Assembly (NCBI RefSeq): GCF_014650895.1
Contig: NZ_BMVV01000029.1
Location: 1 to 64,000 of the forward strand
Source: Streptomyces omiyaensis
GTDB lineage: Bacteria; Actinomycetota; Actinomycetes; Streptomycetales; Streptomycetaceae
Length of the DNA: 64,000 bases
Direction: 5' to 3'
The position numbers and the translations under genes are program-made. Of the stretch, positions 49,844-58,232 are shown in pieces. The notes under the pieces were generated by a model, which worked only from the letters and a program-made list of their open reading frames with translations, did no database searches and had not been told where the DNA came from. Position 1 is the stretch's first letter. Every line of letters starts with the position of its first letter.

Positions 49844-50559
49844 CAGCCGTGCAGCCCGCATTCGGTCTTGGCGCGTCCGGCCCAGCGGCCGGCGCGGGCG
49901 TCCTCGCCCGCCTCGACCCGGCGGGTGCAGGGCGCGCAGCCGACGGAGGCGTAACCGTCCATGAGGAGCGGGTTGGTGAGGACCCCGTACTCGGTGACGT
50001 AGGCGTCGACGTCGTCCTGCGTCCAGCGGGCGATGGGGGAGACCTTCACCTTCCGGCGCTTCTCGTCCCAGCCGACGACCGGGGTGTTCGCACGGGTGGG
50101 GGACTCGTCCCGGCGGAGGCCGGTCGCCCACGCGGTGTACGCGGTCAGACCCTCCTGGAGCGGCCTGATCTTGCGCAGCTCGCAGCAGAGGTCCGGGTCG
50201 CGGTCGTGCAGCTTCGGCCCGTGCTCGGCGTCCTGCTCGGCGACCGTCCGCCGCGGGGTCAGGGTGATGACCCTGACGTCCATGACGGCCTCGACGGCGT
50301 CGCGGGTGCCGATGGTCTCCTCGAAGTGGTAGCCGGTGTCGAGGAAGACGACGTCCACGCCGGGCATGGCCCGGGAGGCGAGGTGGGCGACGACCGCGTC
50401 CTCCATGGAGGAGGTGACGCAGAACCGGGGGCCGAAGGTGGCCGCGGCCCACTGGAGGATCTCCAGCGCGGAGGCGTCCTCCAGGTCGCGGCCGGCCTGC
50501 TCGGCGAGCGCCTTCAGCTCGGCGTCGGTGGTCGTCTCACTGACCTGAGTGACCGTCAT
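49843..50559 (-). CDS. cysH: Phosphoadenylyl-/adenylyl-sulfate reductase CysH (4Fe-4S, APS type)
   Basis: 238 residues. The two cysteine pairs of the iron-sulfur APS reductases are present, DLCCELRKIRPL and YASVGCAPCTRRV, and the C-terminal catalytic KTECGLHG. Enzymes with the two Cys pairs reduce APS to sulfite, using thioredoxin. ATG 50559 has GGGAGGGAATCGAT upstream and overlaps the stop of the zinc-ribbon gene (ATGA). Confidence 0.95.
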   Translation of the reverse strand: MTVTQVSETTTDAELKALAEQAGRDLEDASALEILQWAAATFGPRFCVTSSMEDAVVAHLASRAMPGVDVVFLDTGYHFEETIGTRDAVEAVMDVRVITLTPRRTVAEQDAEHGPKLHDRDPDLCCELRKIRPLQEGLTAYTAWATGLRRDESPTRANTPVVGWDEKRRKVKVSPIARWTQDDVDAYVTEYGVLTNPLLMDGYASVGCAPCTRRVEAGEDARAGRWAGRAKTECGLHG

Positions 50560-50735
50560 ATCGATTCCCTCCCAGTGGTGTTGCCGGAAGTGCCGGGGGC
50601 GAGGAGCCCCAGGAACTTCAGCTGGAAGGCTCGACTGCACGCGGCGCATTCCCACGCGCCGTGGCCCTGCTCGCTCGGCCGCAGGTCCTCGTCCCCGCAG
50701 TAGGGGCAGAAGAACGGGGCGGCGCGCTCGCTCAT
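50556..50735 (-). CDS. 59-residue zinc-ribbon protein of the sulfur operon
   Basis: Two CxxC pairs (FFCPYCGDEDL, residues 10-13, and WECAACSRAF, about 29-32) form a probable zinc ribbon. The tail ends TGRESI, and the stop overlaps the cysH start as ATGA. It lies 28 bases after the sirA stop. An equivalent small gene occurs at this position in S. coelicolor (SCO6101, from memory). Role unknown; it may be a metal or redox partner or a translational coupler of CysH. Confidence 0.8.
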   Translation of the reverse strand: MSERAAPFFCPYCGDEDLRPSEQGHGAWECAACSRAFQLKFLGLLAPGTSGNTTGRESI

Positions 50736-50763
50736 GCCGTGCTCCTCGTTTCGCTCGCCGCGC

Positions 50764-52461
50764 TCACGAAAGGGCCTCCTCGGAGGCGCGGGCCGCCCAG
50801 GTGGCGAAGCGCTCGCCGTCCTCGCGCTCCGCCCGGTACCGGGTGAGGACCCGCTCGACGTAGTCGGGCAGCTCGGCGGAGGTGACCTTGAGGCCGCGGA
50901 CCTTGCGGCCGAAGCCGGCCTCCAGGCCGAGGGCGCCGCCCAGGTGGACCTGGTAGCCCTCGACGCGGTTGCCCTCGTCGTCCAGGACCAGCTGGCCCTT
51001 GAGGCCGATGTCCGCGACCTGGATGCGGGCGCAGGCGTTCGGGCAGCCGTTGATGTTGATGGTCAGCGGCTCGTCGAACTCCGGCAGACGGCGCTCCAGC
51101 TCGTCGATGAGCGAGGAGCCGCGGCCCTTCGTCTCGACGATCGCGAGCTTGCAGAACTCGATGCCGGTGCAGGCCATCGTGCCGCGCCGGAAGGGGGACG
51201 GGGTGACCCGCAGGTCCAGCGCCTCCAGGGCGGCGACCAGCGACTCGACCTGCGACTCCACGACGTCGAGGACGATCATCTTCTGCTCGGCGGTGGTGCG
51301 GACCCGGCCGGAGCCGTGCGCCTCGGCGAGCTCGGCGATCTTGGTGAGGGTGGGTCCGTCCACGCGGCCGACGCGCGGGGCGAAGCCGACGTAGAAGTTG
51401 CCGTCCTTCTGCCGGTGGACGCCGACGTGGTCGCGCCAGCGGCCGGCCGGCTGCTCGGGCGCGGGGCCGTCGGTGAGTTTCCGCTTCAGGTACTCGTCCT
51501 CCAGGACCTGGCGGAACTTCTCCGGGCCCCAGTCGGCGACGAGGAACTTCAGGCGGGCGCGGTTGCGCAGCCGGCGGTAGCCGTAGTCGCGGAAGATCGA
51601 GATGACGCCCTCGTAGACGTCGGGGACCTCGTCCAGGGAGACCCAGGTGCCCAGGCGGACGCCGAGCTTGGGGTTGGTGGAGAGGCCGCCGCCGACCCAG
51701 ACGTCGAAGCCGGGACCGTGCTCCGGGTGGACGACGCCGACGAAGGAGATGTCGTTGATCTCGTGCGCCACGTCGAGCAGCGGCGAGCCGGAGACGGCGG
51801 ACTTGAACTTGCGGGGCAGGTTGGAGAAGTCCTTGTTGCCGACGATCCGGCGGTAGATCTCGTCGATGGCGGGGGTGCCGTCGATGATCTCGTCGGCGGC
51901 GATGCCGGCCACCGGCGAGCCGAGGATGACGCGCGGGGTGTCGCCGCAGGCCTCCGTGGTGGAGAGGCCGACCGCCTCCAGGCGGTTCCAGATCTCGGGG
52001 ACGTCCTCGATGCGGATCCAGTGGTACTGGACGTTCTGCCGGTCCGTGATGTCGGCGGTGCCGCGGGCGAACTCCTCGGAGATCTCGCCGATCACCCGGA
52101 GCTGCTGCGTGGTCAGCCGGCCGCCGTCGATGCGGACGCGGAGCATGAAGTACTCGTCGTCCAGCTCCTCCGGCTCCAGGACGCCGGTCTTGGTGCCGTC
52201 CAGGCCCTGCTTGCGCTGGGTGTAGAGACCCCACCAGCGCATGCGCCCCCGCAGGTCGTTGGGGTCGATCGAGTCGAATCCCCGCTTGGAGTAGATCGTC
52301 TCAATACGTGTCCGCACATTGAGACCGTCGTCGTCCTTCTTGAACTGCTCATTGCCGTTCAGCGGGGTGAAGTGCCCCACGGCCCACTGACCCTCGCCGC
52401 GGTGACGCCCGGTCTTGCGGCGAGCGGCGGCGGGAGTGGGGTTTTCCGGGGTGGCGGCCAT
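50764..52461 (-). CDS. sirA: Nitrite/sulfite reductase SirA (siroheme, 4Fe-4S)
   Basis: 565 residues. Siroheme/Fe4S4 cysteines lie in MACTGIEFCKLA and INGCPNACARIQ. A Tyr in WGLYTQRKQG and a Cys in TTEACGDTPR match the Tyr-Cys pair of mycobacterial-type sulfite reductases, which favours sulfite over nitrite. It reduces sulfite to sulfide with ferredoxin. It is the first large gene of the sulfur unit, 126 bases after the leader peptide. Confidence 0.94.
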   Translation of the reverse strand: MAATPENPTPAAARRKTGRHRGEGQWAVGHFTPLNGNEQFKKDDDGLNVRTRIETIYSKRGFDSIDPNDLRGRMRWWGLYTQRKQGLDGTKTGVLEPEELDDEYFMLRVRIDGGRLTTQQLRVIGEISEEFARGTADITDRQNVQYHWIRIEDVPEIWNRLEAVGLSTTEACGDTPRVILGSPVAGIAADEIIDGTPAIDEIYRRIVGNKDFSNLPRKFKSAVSGSPLLDVAHEINDISFVGVVHPEHGPGFDVWVGGGLSTNPKLGVRLGTWVSLDEVPDVYEGVISIFRDYGYRRLRNRARLKFLVADWGPEKFRQVLEDEYLKRKLTDGPAPEQPAGRWRDHVGVHRQKDGNFYVGFAPRVGRVDGPTLTKIAELAEAHGSGRVRTTAEQKMIVLDVVESQVESLVAALEALDLRVTPSPFRRGTMACTGIEFCKLAIVETKGRGSSLIDELERRLPEFDEPLTININGCPNACARIQVADIGLKGQLVLDDEGNRVEGYQVHLGGALGLEAGFGRKVRGLKVTSAELPDYVERVLTRYRAEREDGERFATWAARASEEALS

Positions 52462-52587
52462 GGCGTCTTGTCCTTCGGGACTGCGGGAGGGCGGCTCTGA
52501 CCTGCACACTCGCGCGCAGAACAGAGAGTGGCGCGGCGGTGCGCAGCAGGGTCGGGCAGAAAGGGGATTGCGGCAGTGCTGGCTTGC

Positions 52588-52671
52588 TCAGCGCGCCGGA
52601 CAGATGGCGCTGGACATGCGGCCGAGGTCGACGTGCCGCCGACTCACCAAGGCAGTTCCAGTTCCAGGCAT
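52588..52671 (-). CDS. 27-residue sulfur-operon leader peptide
   Basis: ATG 52671, TGA 52588-52590. The peptide contains LVSRRHVDLGRMSSAICPAR, the RxHxDLxR...xC signature of the putative leader peptides found before sulfur genes in actinobacteria. The Cys near the end suggests that ribosome speed at that codon reports cysteine supply and controls sirA expression. Its message starts about 32 bases upstream from the promoter at 52710-52738. Confidence 0.8.
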   Translation of the reverse strand: MPGTGTALVSRRHVDLGRMSSAICPAR

Positions 52672-52709
52672 GGCGGAAGCGTGTCACGGGACTTTGGACC
52701 CAGTCCAGC

Positions 52710-52738
52710 ATCGTCCGTTATGTGGACATGAAAGTCTC
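52710..52738 (-). promoter_or_regulatory. Promoter of the leader/sirA transcript
   Basis: On the minus strand GACGAT (52710-52715) as -10 and GAGACT (52733-52738) as -35 with 17-bp spacing, placing the start near 52703. Confidence 0.45.
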
Positions 52739-52750
52739 ACTTCATGAGAC
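52734..52750. promoter_or_regulatory. Inverted repeat over the -35 of the sulfur promoter
   Basis: GTCTCA and TGAGAC arms with a five-base spacer; overlaps the proposed -35 and so may be a repressor operator. Confidence 0.5.
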
Positions 52751-52766
52751 GATGTGTTCTGGGTCA

Positions 52767-52800
52767 CGTGAAAGGGGCCCTGATCAGGGCCCCTTTCACG
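52767..52800. terminator. 34-bp perfect palindrome, bidirectional terminator
   Basis: CGTGAAAGGGGCCCTGA and its exact reverse complement with no gap. It lies just after the GNAT stop (52817) and upstream of the sulfur promoter on the same strand, so it blocks read-through into the sulfur unit. Confidence 0.85.
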
Positions 52801-52816
52801 GTGAACTGGCACAGGC

Positions 52817-53386
52817 TCAGACCCGGGCGCCGGGCCACGGTCCCGGCGTCTCGCTCTCCTCGGCGGTCTCCGTCCTCGTCTCGAAGAGGCGGAAGCCGCG
52901 GCGCTCGTAGTTGGCCATCGCGTGCGGCCCGTCCAGCGAGCAGGTGTGCAGCCACACCCGCTTCGTCGGCTCCCGGTCCGGCCAGCGCTCGGCCAGGTCC
53001 CAGGCGCGCCGGATGCCCTCGGTGAGCAGGTGGCCGCCGATGCCGCGGCCCCGGAAGGCGCCGATCAGGCCGAAGTAGACGATCTCCACGACCCCGTCGT
53101 CCTGCGGGTCGAACTCCACGTACCCGGCCGGCGTGCCCCGGTCGTACGCCACCCAGACCTCGGCGCCCGGCTTCTCCGCTATCTCCTTCCACTGCGCGTA
53201 GGTCAGCGACAGCCGGTCGGCCCAGTGGACGTCGCCGCCGACCGCGGTGTAGAGGTACCGGCTGAACTCGGGGGAGGGGACCTCGGACCGGCGGACGACG
53301 ATGCCGTCGCCCTCGGGGACCCGGGCCGGACGGAGGTCGTCGGGCGAGGTCTGTTCCAGGGACCAGGTGGTGAGAGTGATGCTCAT
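52817..53386 (-). CDS. GNAT family N-acetyltransferase
   Basis: 189 residues. CoA-binding motif FGLIGAFRGRGIGGHLL (R-G-R-G-I-G), VEIVYFGL strand before it and NYERRGFRLFETR at the C-terminal motif. The front part WADRLSLTYAQWKEIAEKPGAEVWVAY is typical of a streptomycete subgroup. Acceptor unknown. Confidence 0.9.
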   Translation of the reverse strand: MSITLTTWSLEQTSPDDLRPARVPEGDGIVVRRSEVPSPEFSRYLYTAVGGDVHWADRLSLTYAQWKEIAEKPGAEVWVAYDRGTPAGYVEFDPQDDGVVEIVYFGLIGAFRGRGIGGHLLTEGIRRAWDLAERWPDREPTKRVWLHTCSLDGPHAMANYERRGFRLFETRTETAEESETPGPWPGARV

Positions 53387-53720
53387 GCCCTTATCGCATC
53401 ATGCGGAGCGAGGGATTCCCAGGCCGGACCGGGGTGGGCCCCGTCTCCCCGGCCCGGCGGGGCGGGCGCCCGGACACGGTGTCCGGCATGTGGACGTCCC
53501 GGACGGTTTCCGGCCGCCCCGGGCACCGGGCCGCCCCGGACACCGGGCCGGACTCCGGGCCACCCCAGGCACCGGTCCGGACCTCGGCCGCCCCGAGGGC
53601 GAACCCGGGATTCCGGGCGACCCCGGGGCCGATTCGGACTCCGGGCCGCCCCAAGCACCGGCCCGGACTCCGGGCCGCCCCGGGGGCGGGCCCGGGATTC
53701 CGGGGCGCCCCGGAGCCGTC
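53387..53720. other. Intergenic region with imperfect 86-bp direct repeat
   Basis: 334 bp without a credible gene. Extremely rich in CCGGGxCxCCCCGG runs. A unit starting CACCGGTCCGG at 53570 recurs as CACCGGCCCGG at 53656 (86 bp apart), with further partial copies upstream from about 53516. Confidence 0.6.
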
Positions 53721-55013
53721 TCAGACCCGGCTGCCCGCCCGGATCGCCGGGGCCGTCGAGTGCGGCAGCAGCTCGCCCGGGTCCGCCGGGCGCAGCACCT
53801 CCACCGCGATCTCCTCCCGGAAGCGGTACGGGCGGTGCGCCAGGACCCCCGCGAGGGTCCGGCGCACCCGGGACATCTCGGCCCGGACGGTCACCGTCCT
53901 CGTCCGGTCGCCGAACACGTCCTGCGCCAGCTCGGCCGCGGTCCGCCCGTCCGGGTGCAGCGCCAGGAGGTAGAGGAGCTCCGCGTGGCGCGGGCTCAGC
54001 TCCTGCTGCCAGCTCCCCGCCGCCCCGGAGACCGACACCGTCCAGCGGCGCGGCCGGCTCAGGTCCAGCACCACCCGGCTCGCCGCGCCCGACTCCGCAC
54101 CGGCCGGTCCGGTGTCCTCCTCCACCCGCAGCAGCCAGCCGCCCGGCAGCGGCTCCACCGCGCACAGGCCCAGCGAGGGCAGCCAGACCCGCCCGGCGCC
54201 CAGCGACTTCGGCAGCGCGATCCGGTCCACCGGGGCGAGCCCGGTCACCGCGGCGGTCCAGCCGTGGGTGTCGACCGCGACGGCCCGCCCGCCCACCCGG
54301 CACAGGATCGGCGCCGCCACCGCCCGCAGCCGCTCGACCGCGCCCCGGTGCCGCTCGCGCATCTCGGCCTCGGCGAGCCGGGCGACCGAGCCGACCAGGG
54401 CCAGCAGCGAGGGGTGGAAGGTGGAGGCCGGTCCGCTCACGTCCAGGACGCCGAGCAGCCGCTGGTCGCGCGGGTCGTGGACGGGCGCCGCCGCGCAGGT
54501 CCAGTCGTGCAGCGCCTGCACGTAGTGCTCGGCGGAGTGGACCTGCACCGCCCGCCGGGTGGCCAGGGCGGTGCCGACCGCGTTGGTCCCGGTGGCGTGC
54601 TCCGTCCAGGCCGCCCCCTCCTCCAGGCAGATGCCGGTCGCCCGGCGCATCACGGAGGGGTGGCCCTCGCGCCACAGCACCCGGCCGTGCTCGTCGGTGA
54701 CCACCATGATCTGGAGCGACGAGTCGGTGATCCCGGCCAGTCCGGAGCTGAGGGTCTCCATGACCTCCGCGAGCAGCGTGCTCCGCCGCCGCTGCTCCAG
54801 TTCGTCCCGGCGCAGCAGCACGCTGCTGGTGCCCCGGTCCGGGTCGAGGCCGAGCCGGGCCATCCGCCGCCAGGAGGCGTCGATCTCCGGCCGCGGCGCG
54901 ATCGGCGGGGTCCGTCCCGCCAGGGTCTCCTCGCGGACGCGGTGCAGCAGCCGGGCCGCCTGGGCCGCGTCCATGGTGGCGAGCCGCTTCATGTCGAGCC
55001 GCGTGTTGTTCAT
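53721..55013 (-). CDS. GAF-domain transcriptional regulator (AcoR-like sensor with C-terminal winged helix)
   Basis: 430 residues. The N-terminal region SWRRMARLGLDPDRG and a GAF domain (about 75-215: DSSLQIMVVTDEHGRVLWREG, GAAWTEHATGTNAVGTALA, ALHDWTCAAAPVHDP) match the sensory part of AcoR-type regulators. There is no sigma-54 AAA domain. Instead the C-terminus (about 340-425: LSPRHAELLYLLALHPDGRTAAELAQDVFGD, MSRVRRTLAGVL) is a winged helix. It may regulate a nearby dehydrogenase. ATG 55013 follows GGGGAGGGACC. Confidence 0.88.
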   Translation of the reverse strand: MNNTRLDMKRLATMDAAQAARLLHRVREETLAGRTPPIAPRPEIDASWRRMARLGLDPDRGTSSVLLRRDELEQRRRSTLLAEVMETLSSGLAGITDSSLQIMVVTDEHGRVLWREGHPSVMRRATGICLEEGAAWTEHATGTNAVGTALATRRAVQVHSAEHYVQALHDWTCAAAPVHDPRDQRLLGVLDVSGPASTFHPSLLALVGSVARLAEAEMRERHRGAVERLRAVAAPILCRVGGRAVAVDTHGWTAAVTGLAPVDRIALPKSLGAGRVWLPSLGLCAVEPLPGGWLLRVEEDTGPAGAESGAASRVVLDLSRPRRWTVSVSGAAGSWQQELSPRHAELLYLLALHPDGRTAAELAQDVFGDRTRTVTVRAEMSRVRRTLAGVLAHRPYRFREEIAVEVLRPADPGELLPHSTAPAIRAGSRV

Positions 55014-55377
55014 CGGTCCCTCCCCGCCACCCGGTGTGCTGTATCGGTTCTGCATGTCCGGGCGGATGACCGGAGCGTCATGAGCGCCGTACGGCCCCGC
55101 CCCCCGCCGTCCCGCCGGGCCGTGGCTCGCAGTGTGCGGGTCCATCGTGCCGTCCGGAAGCCCTCCACGGAGCCCGGTTCGGGTAATCCTGCAACCCTTT
55201 GCAACTCTGGCCCCACCCCGCCCCCGTGCGTGAAGGTGGTGACGGCGGGTGGTGGTGCCGTGTCGGCGCAGCACCACCCCCGCCTTCCGCGCCTGCCGCC
55301 CCCGCGCATCGCCCGGCCCGCCCTCGGCGGCCCCGGCCCCCTTCCTCGCACCCGGCCCCCGCACGCCCGTCGGCCCC

Positions 55378-57015
55378 TCACTCCACCGGCCGGGCCCGCT
55401 CCACCACAGCCCGCAGGCCCGCCGAGGGCGGCAGCGTGCCGAAGGCCGAACCCGCCTCGCCGCCCAGCCGGCCCGCGCAGAACGCGTCGGCGACCTCCGG
55501 CGGCGCCCAGCGCACCAGCAGCGCGCCCTGGAGGACCAGCGCCATCCGCTCCGCGAGCCGCCGGGCCCGCGCCTCCACCCCGTCCAGGTCCGCCAGCTCC
55601 GTCAGCAGCCCGCGGATCGCCCGGTCCAGCCGCGGATCGGCGCCCCGCGCCTCCCCGACCTCCCGCAGATACGCGTCCAGCGCCGCCGGCTCCGTCCGCA
55701 ACGCCCGCAGCACGTCCAGCGCCTGGACGTTCCCCGGGCCCTCCCACAGCGAGTGCAGCGGCGACTCCCGCAGCAGCCGCGGCAGCCCGGACTCCTCCAC
55801 GTACCCGTTCCCGCCCAGGCACTCCAGCGCCTCGGCCACCACCGGCACGCACCGCTTCGCCACCCAGTACTTCGCCGCCGGCACCGCGATCCGCAGCAGC
55901 GCCCGGTCCCGCTCCGCACCGGAGTCGTACGCCGCCGCCAGCCGCATCCCCAGGACGGTCGCCGCCTCCGACTCCACCGCCAGATCGGCCAGCACGTTCC
56001 GCATCAGCGGCGTGTCGGCGAGCGGGCCGCCGCGGACCGAGCGGTACGAGGCGTGGTGCACGGCCTGCGCCACCGCCTGCCGCATCAGCGCCGCCGACCC
56101 CAGCACGCAGTCCAGCCGGCCCGCCGCCACCGTCCCGTCCACGGTCCGCAGCCCCTGCCCCTCCTCGCCGACCCGGCGCGCCCAGGTCGTCCCGTCGAAC
56201 TCCACCTCCGCCGTGGCGTTCGAACGGTTCCCGAGCTTGTCCTTGAGCCGCTGGAGCGCGAAGGCGTTGCGCGAGCCGTCGTCGAGCACCCGCGGCACCA
56301 GGAAGCAGGTGAGGCCCCCCGGCGCCCGCGCGAGCACCAGGAACGCGTCCGACATCGGCGCCGAGCAGAACCACTTGTGCCCGGTCAGGAGGTACTCGCC
56401 GGAAGCCGCCAGCGGCCACGCGGACGTCGTGACCGCCCCGAGGTCGCTCCCGGCCTGCTTCTCCGCCAGCCCCACCCCCAGCAGCACCCCCGTCTTCGAG
56501 GCGGCCGGCCGCAGCTCCCGCTCGTACACCCGGGAGGCCGCCGCCGGCTCCCAGACCGCCGCCAGCTCCGGCTCGGCCCGCAGCGCGGGCACCGCCGCGT
56601 GCGTCATCGACACCGGGCAGCCGTGCCCGGCCTCCGCCTGCGTCGCCACGAGGAGACCGGCCGCCCGCCGCACGTGCCCGCCCGGCCGCCCCCAGGCGTC
56701 CGTCAGACCCGCCGACACCGCCTTCCCCAGCAGCCGGTGCCAGGCCGGATGGAACTCCACCTCGTCGATCCGGTGCCCGTACCGGTCGTGGGTCCGCAGC
56801 CGCGGCGGGAAGGCGTTCGCCTGCTCGCCCCACTCCCGGACCTGCTCCGAACCGGTCGCGCGGCCCAGCGTCCGCAGCTCCTCGCGGGCCCCGTCGAGGA
56901 GCTCCGCGGGCAGATGGCGGCCGACCGCCTCCGACAGTGCCCGGTCGCCCGTGTAGACGTCGTACCCCACCAGGGGCGGAGCCTGATTGGTCACGGTGTG
57001 GGAGCGTGCTTCCAT
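55378..57015 (-). CDS. AidB-like acyl-CoA dehydrogenase family protein
   Basis: 545 residues, the AidB subgroup length. Conserved parts: MTHAAVPALR, GLAEKQAGSDLGAVTTSA, LTGHKWFCSAPMSDAFLVLAR, RLKDKLGNRSNATAEVEF, EALECLGGNGYVEESGLPRLLRE and LWEGPGNVQALDVLRAL. AidB binds FAD and DNA and is linked to alkylation damage; an Ada-AlkA gene lies 4 kb away. Other members are ordinary acyl-CoA dehydrogenases. ATG 57015. Confidence 0.9.
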   Translation of the reverse strand: MEARSHTVTNQAPPLVGYDVYTGDRALSEAVGRHLPAELLDGAREELRTLGRATGSEQVREWGEQANAFPPRLRTHDRYGHRIDEVEFHPAWHRLLGKAVSAGLTDAWGRPGGHVRRAAGLLVATQAEAGHGCPVSMTHAAVPALRAEPELAAVWEPAAASRVYERELRPAASKTGVLLGVGLAEKQAGSDLGAVTTSAWPLAASGEYLLTGHKWFCSAPMSDAFLVLARAPGGLTCFLVPRVLDDGSRNAFALQRLKDKLGNRSNATAEVEFDGTTWARRVGEEGQGLRTVDGTVAAGRLDCVLGSAALMRQAVAQAVHHASYRSVRGGPLADTPLMRNVLADLAVESEAATVLGMRLAAAYDSGAERDRALLRIAVPAAKYWVAKRCVPVVAEALECLGGNGYVEESGLPRLLRESPLHSLWEGPGNVQALDVLRALRTEPAALDAYLREVGEARGADPRLDRAIRGLLTELADLDGVEARARRLAERMALVLQGALLVRWAPPEVADAFCAGRLGGEAGSAFGTLPPSAGLRAVVERARPVE

Positions 57016-57032
57016 GCCGATACGGTAAGCAG

Positions 57033-58157
57033 GTGCAGGCAGCAAGCGAAACACCCGAACGGCCGGAGCGGCGACCCTGGAGCAGACTCCACCGCGCCCG
57101 CGTCCTCTACCGCAACGTCTCCAAGCGGAAGATGGTCTGGCTGCTCCTCAAGGACACCGTCAACTCGTGCATCGAGTACCGGATCCTCGGCCTCGCGGCC
57201 GAGGCGGCCTTCTTCACCCTGCTGTCCCTGCCACCCCTGCTGCTCGGTCTCATCGCCCTCCTCGGCTACGCCGACGACTGGACCAACACCGACACGGTCG
57301 CCAGCATCCAGGAGAACATCCTCCGGGCGGCCGGCACGGTCCTCTCCGACCGGGGCGTCGAGGAGATCGCGCAGCCCGTCCTCGACGACATCACCCGGGC
57401 CAAACGTCCCGAACTCATCTCCCTGGGCTTCGCCATCGCCCTCTGGTCCGGCTCCCGCGCGGTGAACGTCTTCATCGACACCATCACCGTCATGTACGGC
57501 CTGGACGGGCACCGGGGCATCGTGAAGACCCGGCTGCTCGCCTTCCTCCTCTACATCGTGGCGCTGCTCATCGGGGCGGTGGTGCTGCCGCTCGCGGTCG
57601 TCGGCCCCGACCGGGTCGTCGAACTCGTCGCCTGGGGCACGAACGTCGTCGCCGTCCTGTACTGGCCGGCCGTCATCCTGCTCTCCATCGCCTTCCTGAC
57701 GACGCTGTACCACGTCTCCGTCCCCGTCAGATCGCCCTGGATCGAGGACATCCCGGGCGCGCTCGTGGCCCTCGCCATGTGGGCCTTCGGCAGCTTCCTG
57801 CTGCGGATCTACCTGACCAGCCAGGTCGAGGGGCCGACCATCTACGGCTCGCTCGCCGCCCCCATCGCCATCCTGCTCTGGATCGGCGTCTCCGCCTTCG
57901 CGGTCCTCGTCGGCGCCGCCGTCAACGCGGCCATCGACCGCGTGTGGCCCTCCGTCGCCACCGCCGCCGCCCGCGAGGCCAACGAGCGCGCCCGCGCCGT
58001 CCAGGCCGCCGAGCTCGTCGCCCGGATCCGCGCGGAGGCCGAGGAGGTCGACGAGGACGACCCCGACATGCCGTCCGAGTTCCCCGAGCGCTGGTCCCGC
58101 TTCCTCCCGCCGGACGACGTGAAGGCCCGCCTGCACACCGGCTGGGAGAAGGAGTGA
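57033..58157 (+). CDS. YihY/BrkB family membrane protein
   Basis: 374 residues. Six hydrophobic segments typical of YihY (AAFFTLLSLPPLLLGLIALLG, ALWSGSRAVNVFID, LLAFLLYIVALLIGAVVLPLAVVG, VAVLYWPAVILLSIAF, ALVALAMWAFGSFLLRIYL in part, PIAILLWIGVSAFAVLVGAAVNA). The charged C-terminal tail is cytoplasmic. Function unresolved: once linked to RNase BN in error. The GTG at 57033 starts 17 bp from the divergent AidB-like gene. Confidence 0.93.
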   Translation: MQAASETPERPERRPWSRLHRARVLYRNVSKRKMVWLLLKDTVNSCIEYRILGLAAEAAFFTLLSLPPLLLGLIALLGYADDWTNTDTVASIQENILRAAGTVLSDRGVEEIAQPVLDDITRAKRPELISLGFAIALWSGSRAVNVFIDTITVMYGLDGHRGIVKTRLLAFLLYIVALLIGAVVLPLAVVGPDRVVELVAWGTNVVAVLYWPAVILLSIAFLTTLYHVSVPVRSPWIEDIPGALVALAMWAFGSFLLRIYLTSQVEGPTIYGSLAAPIAILLWIGVSAFAVLVGAAVNAAIDRVWPSVATAAAREANERARAVQAAELVARIRAEAEEVDEDDPDMPSEFPERWSRFLPPDDVKARLHTGWEKE

Positions 58158-58219
58158 ACCCTCCCCGGCACGCCACGGACCGGGCGCCGCGGACCCGGCG
58201 GACCCCGGAGGGGACCCCC

Positions 58220-58225
58220 TAGGCT
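58220..58225 (+). promoter_or_regulatory. Probable -10 (TAGGCT) of the AraC gene
   Basis: TAGGCT seven bases before the GTG; GGGAGGGG between them could serve as ribosome site, or the message may be nearly leaderless. Confidence 0.4.
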
Positions 58226-58232
58226 GGGAGGG

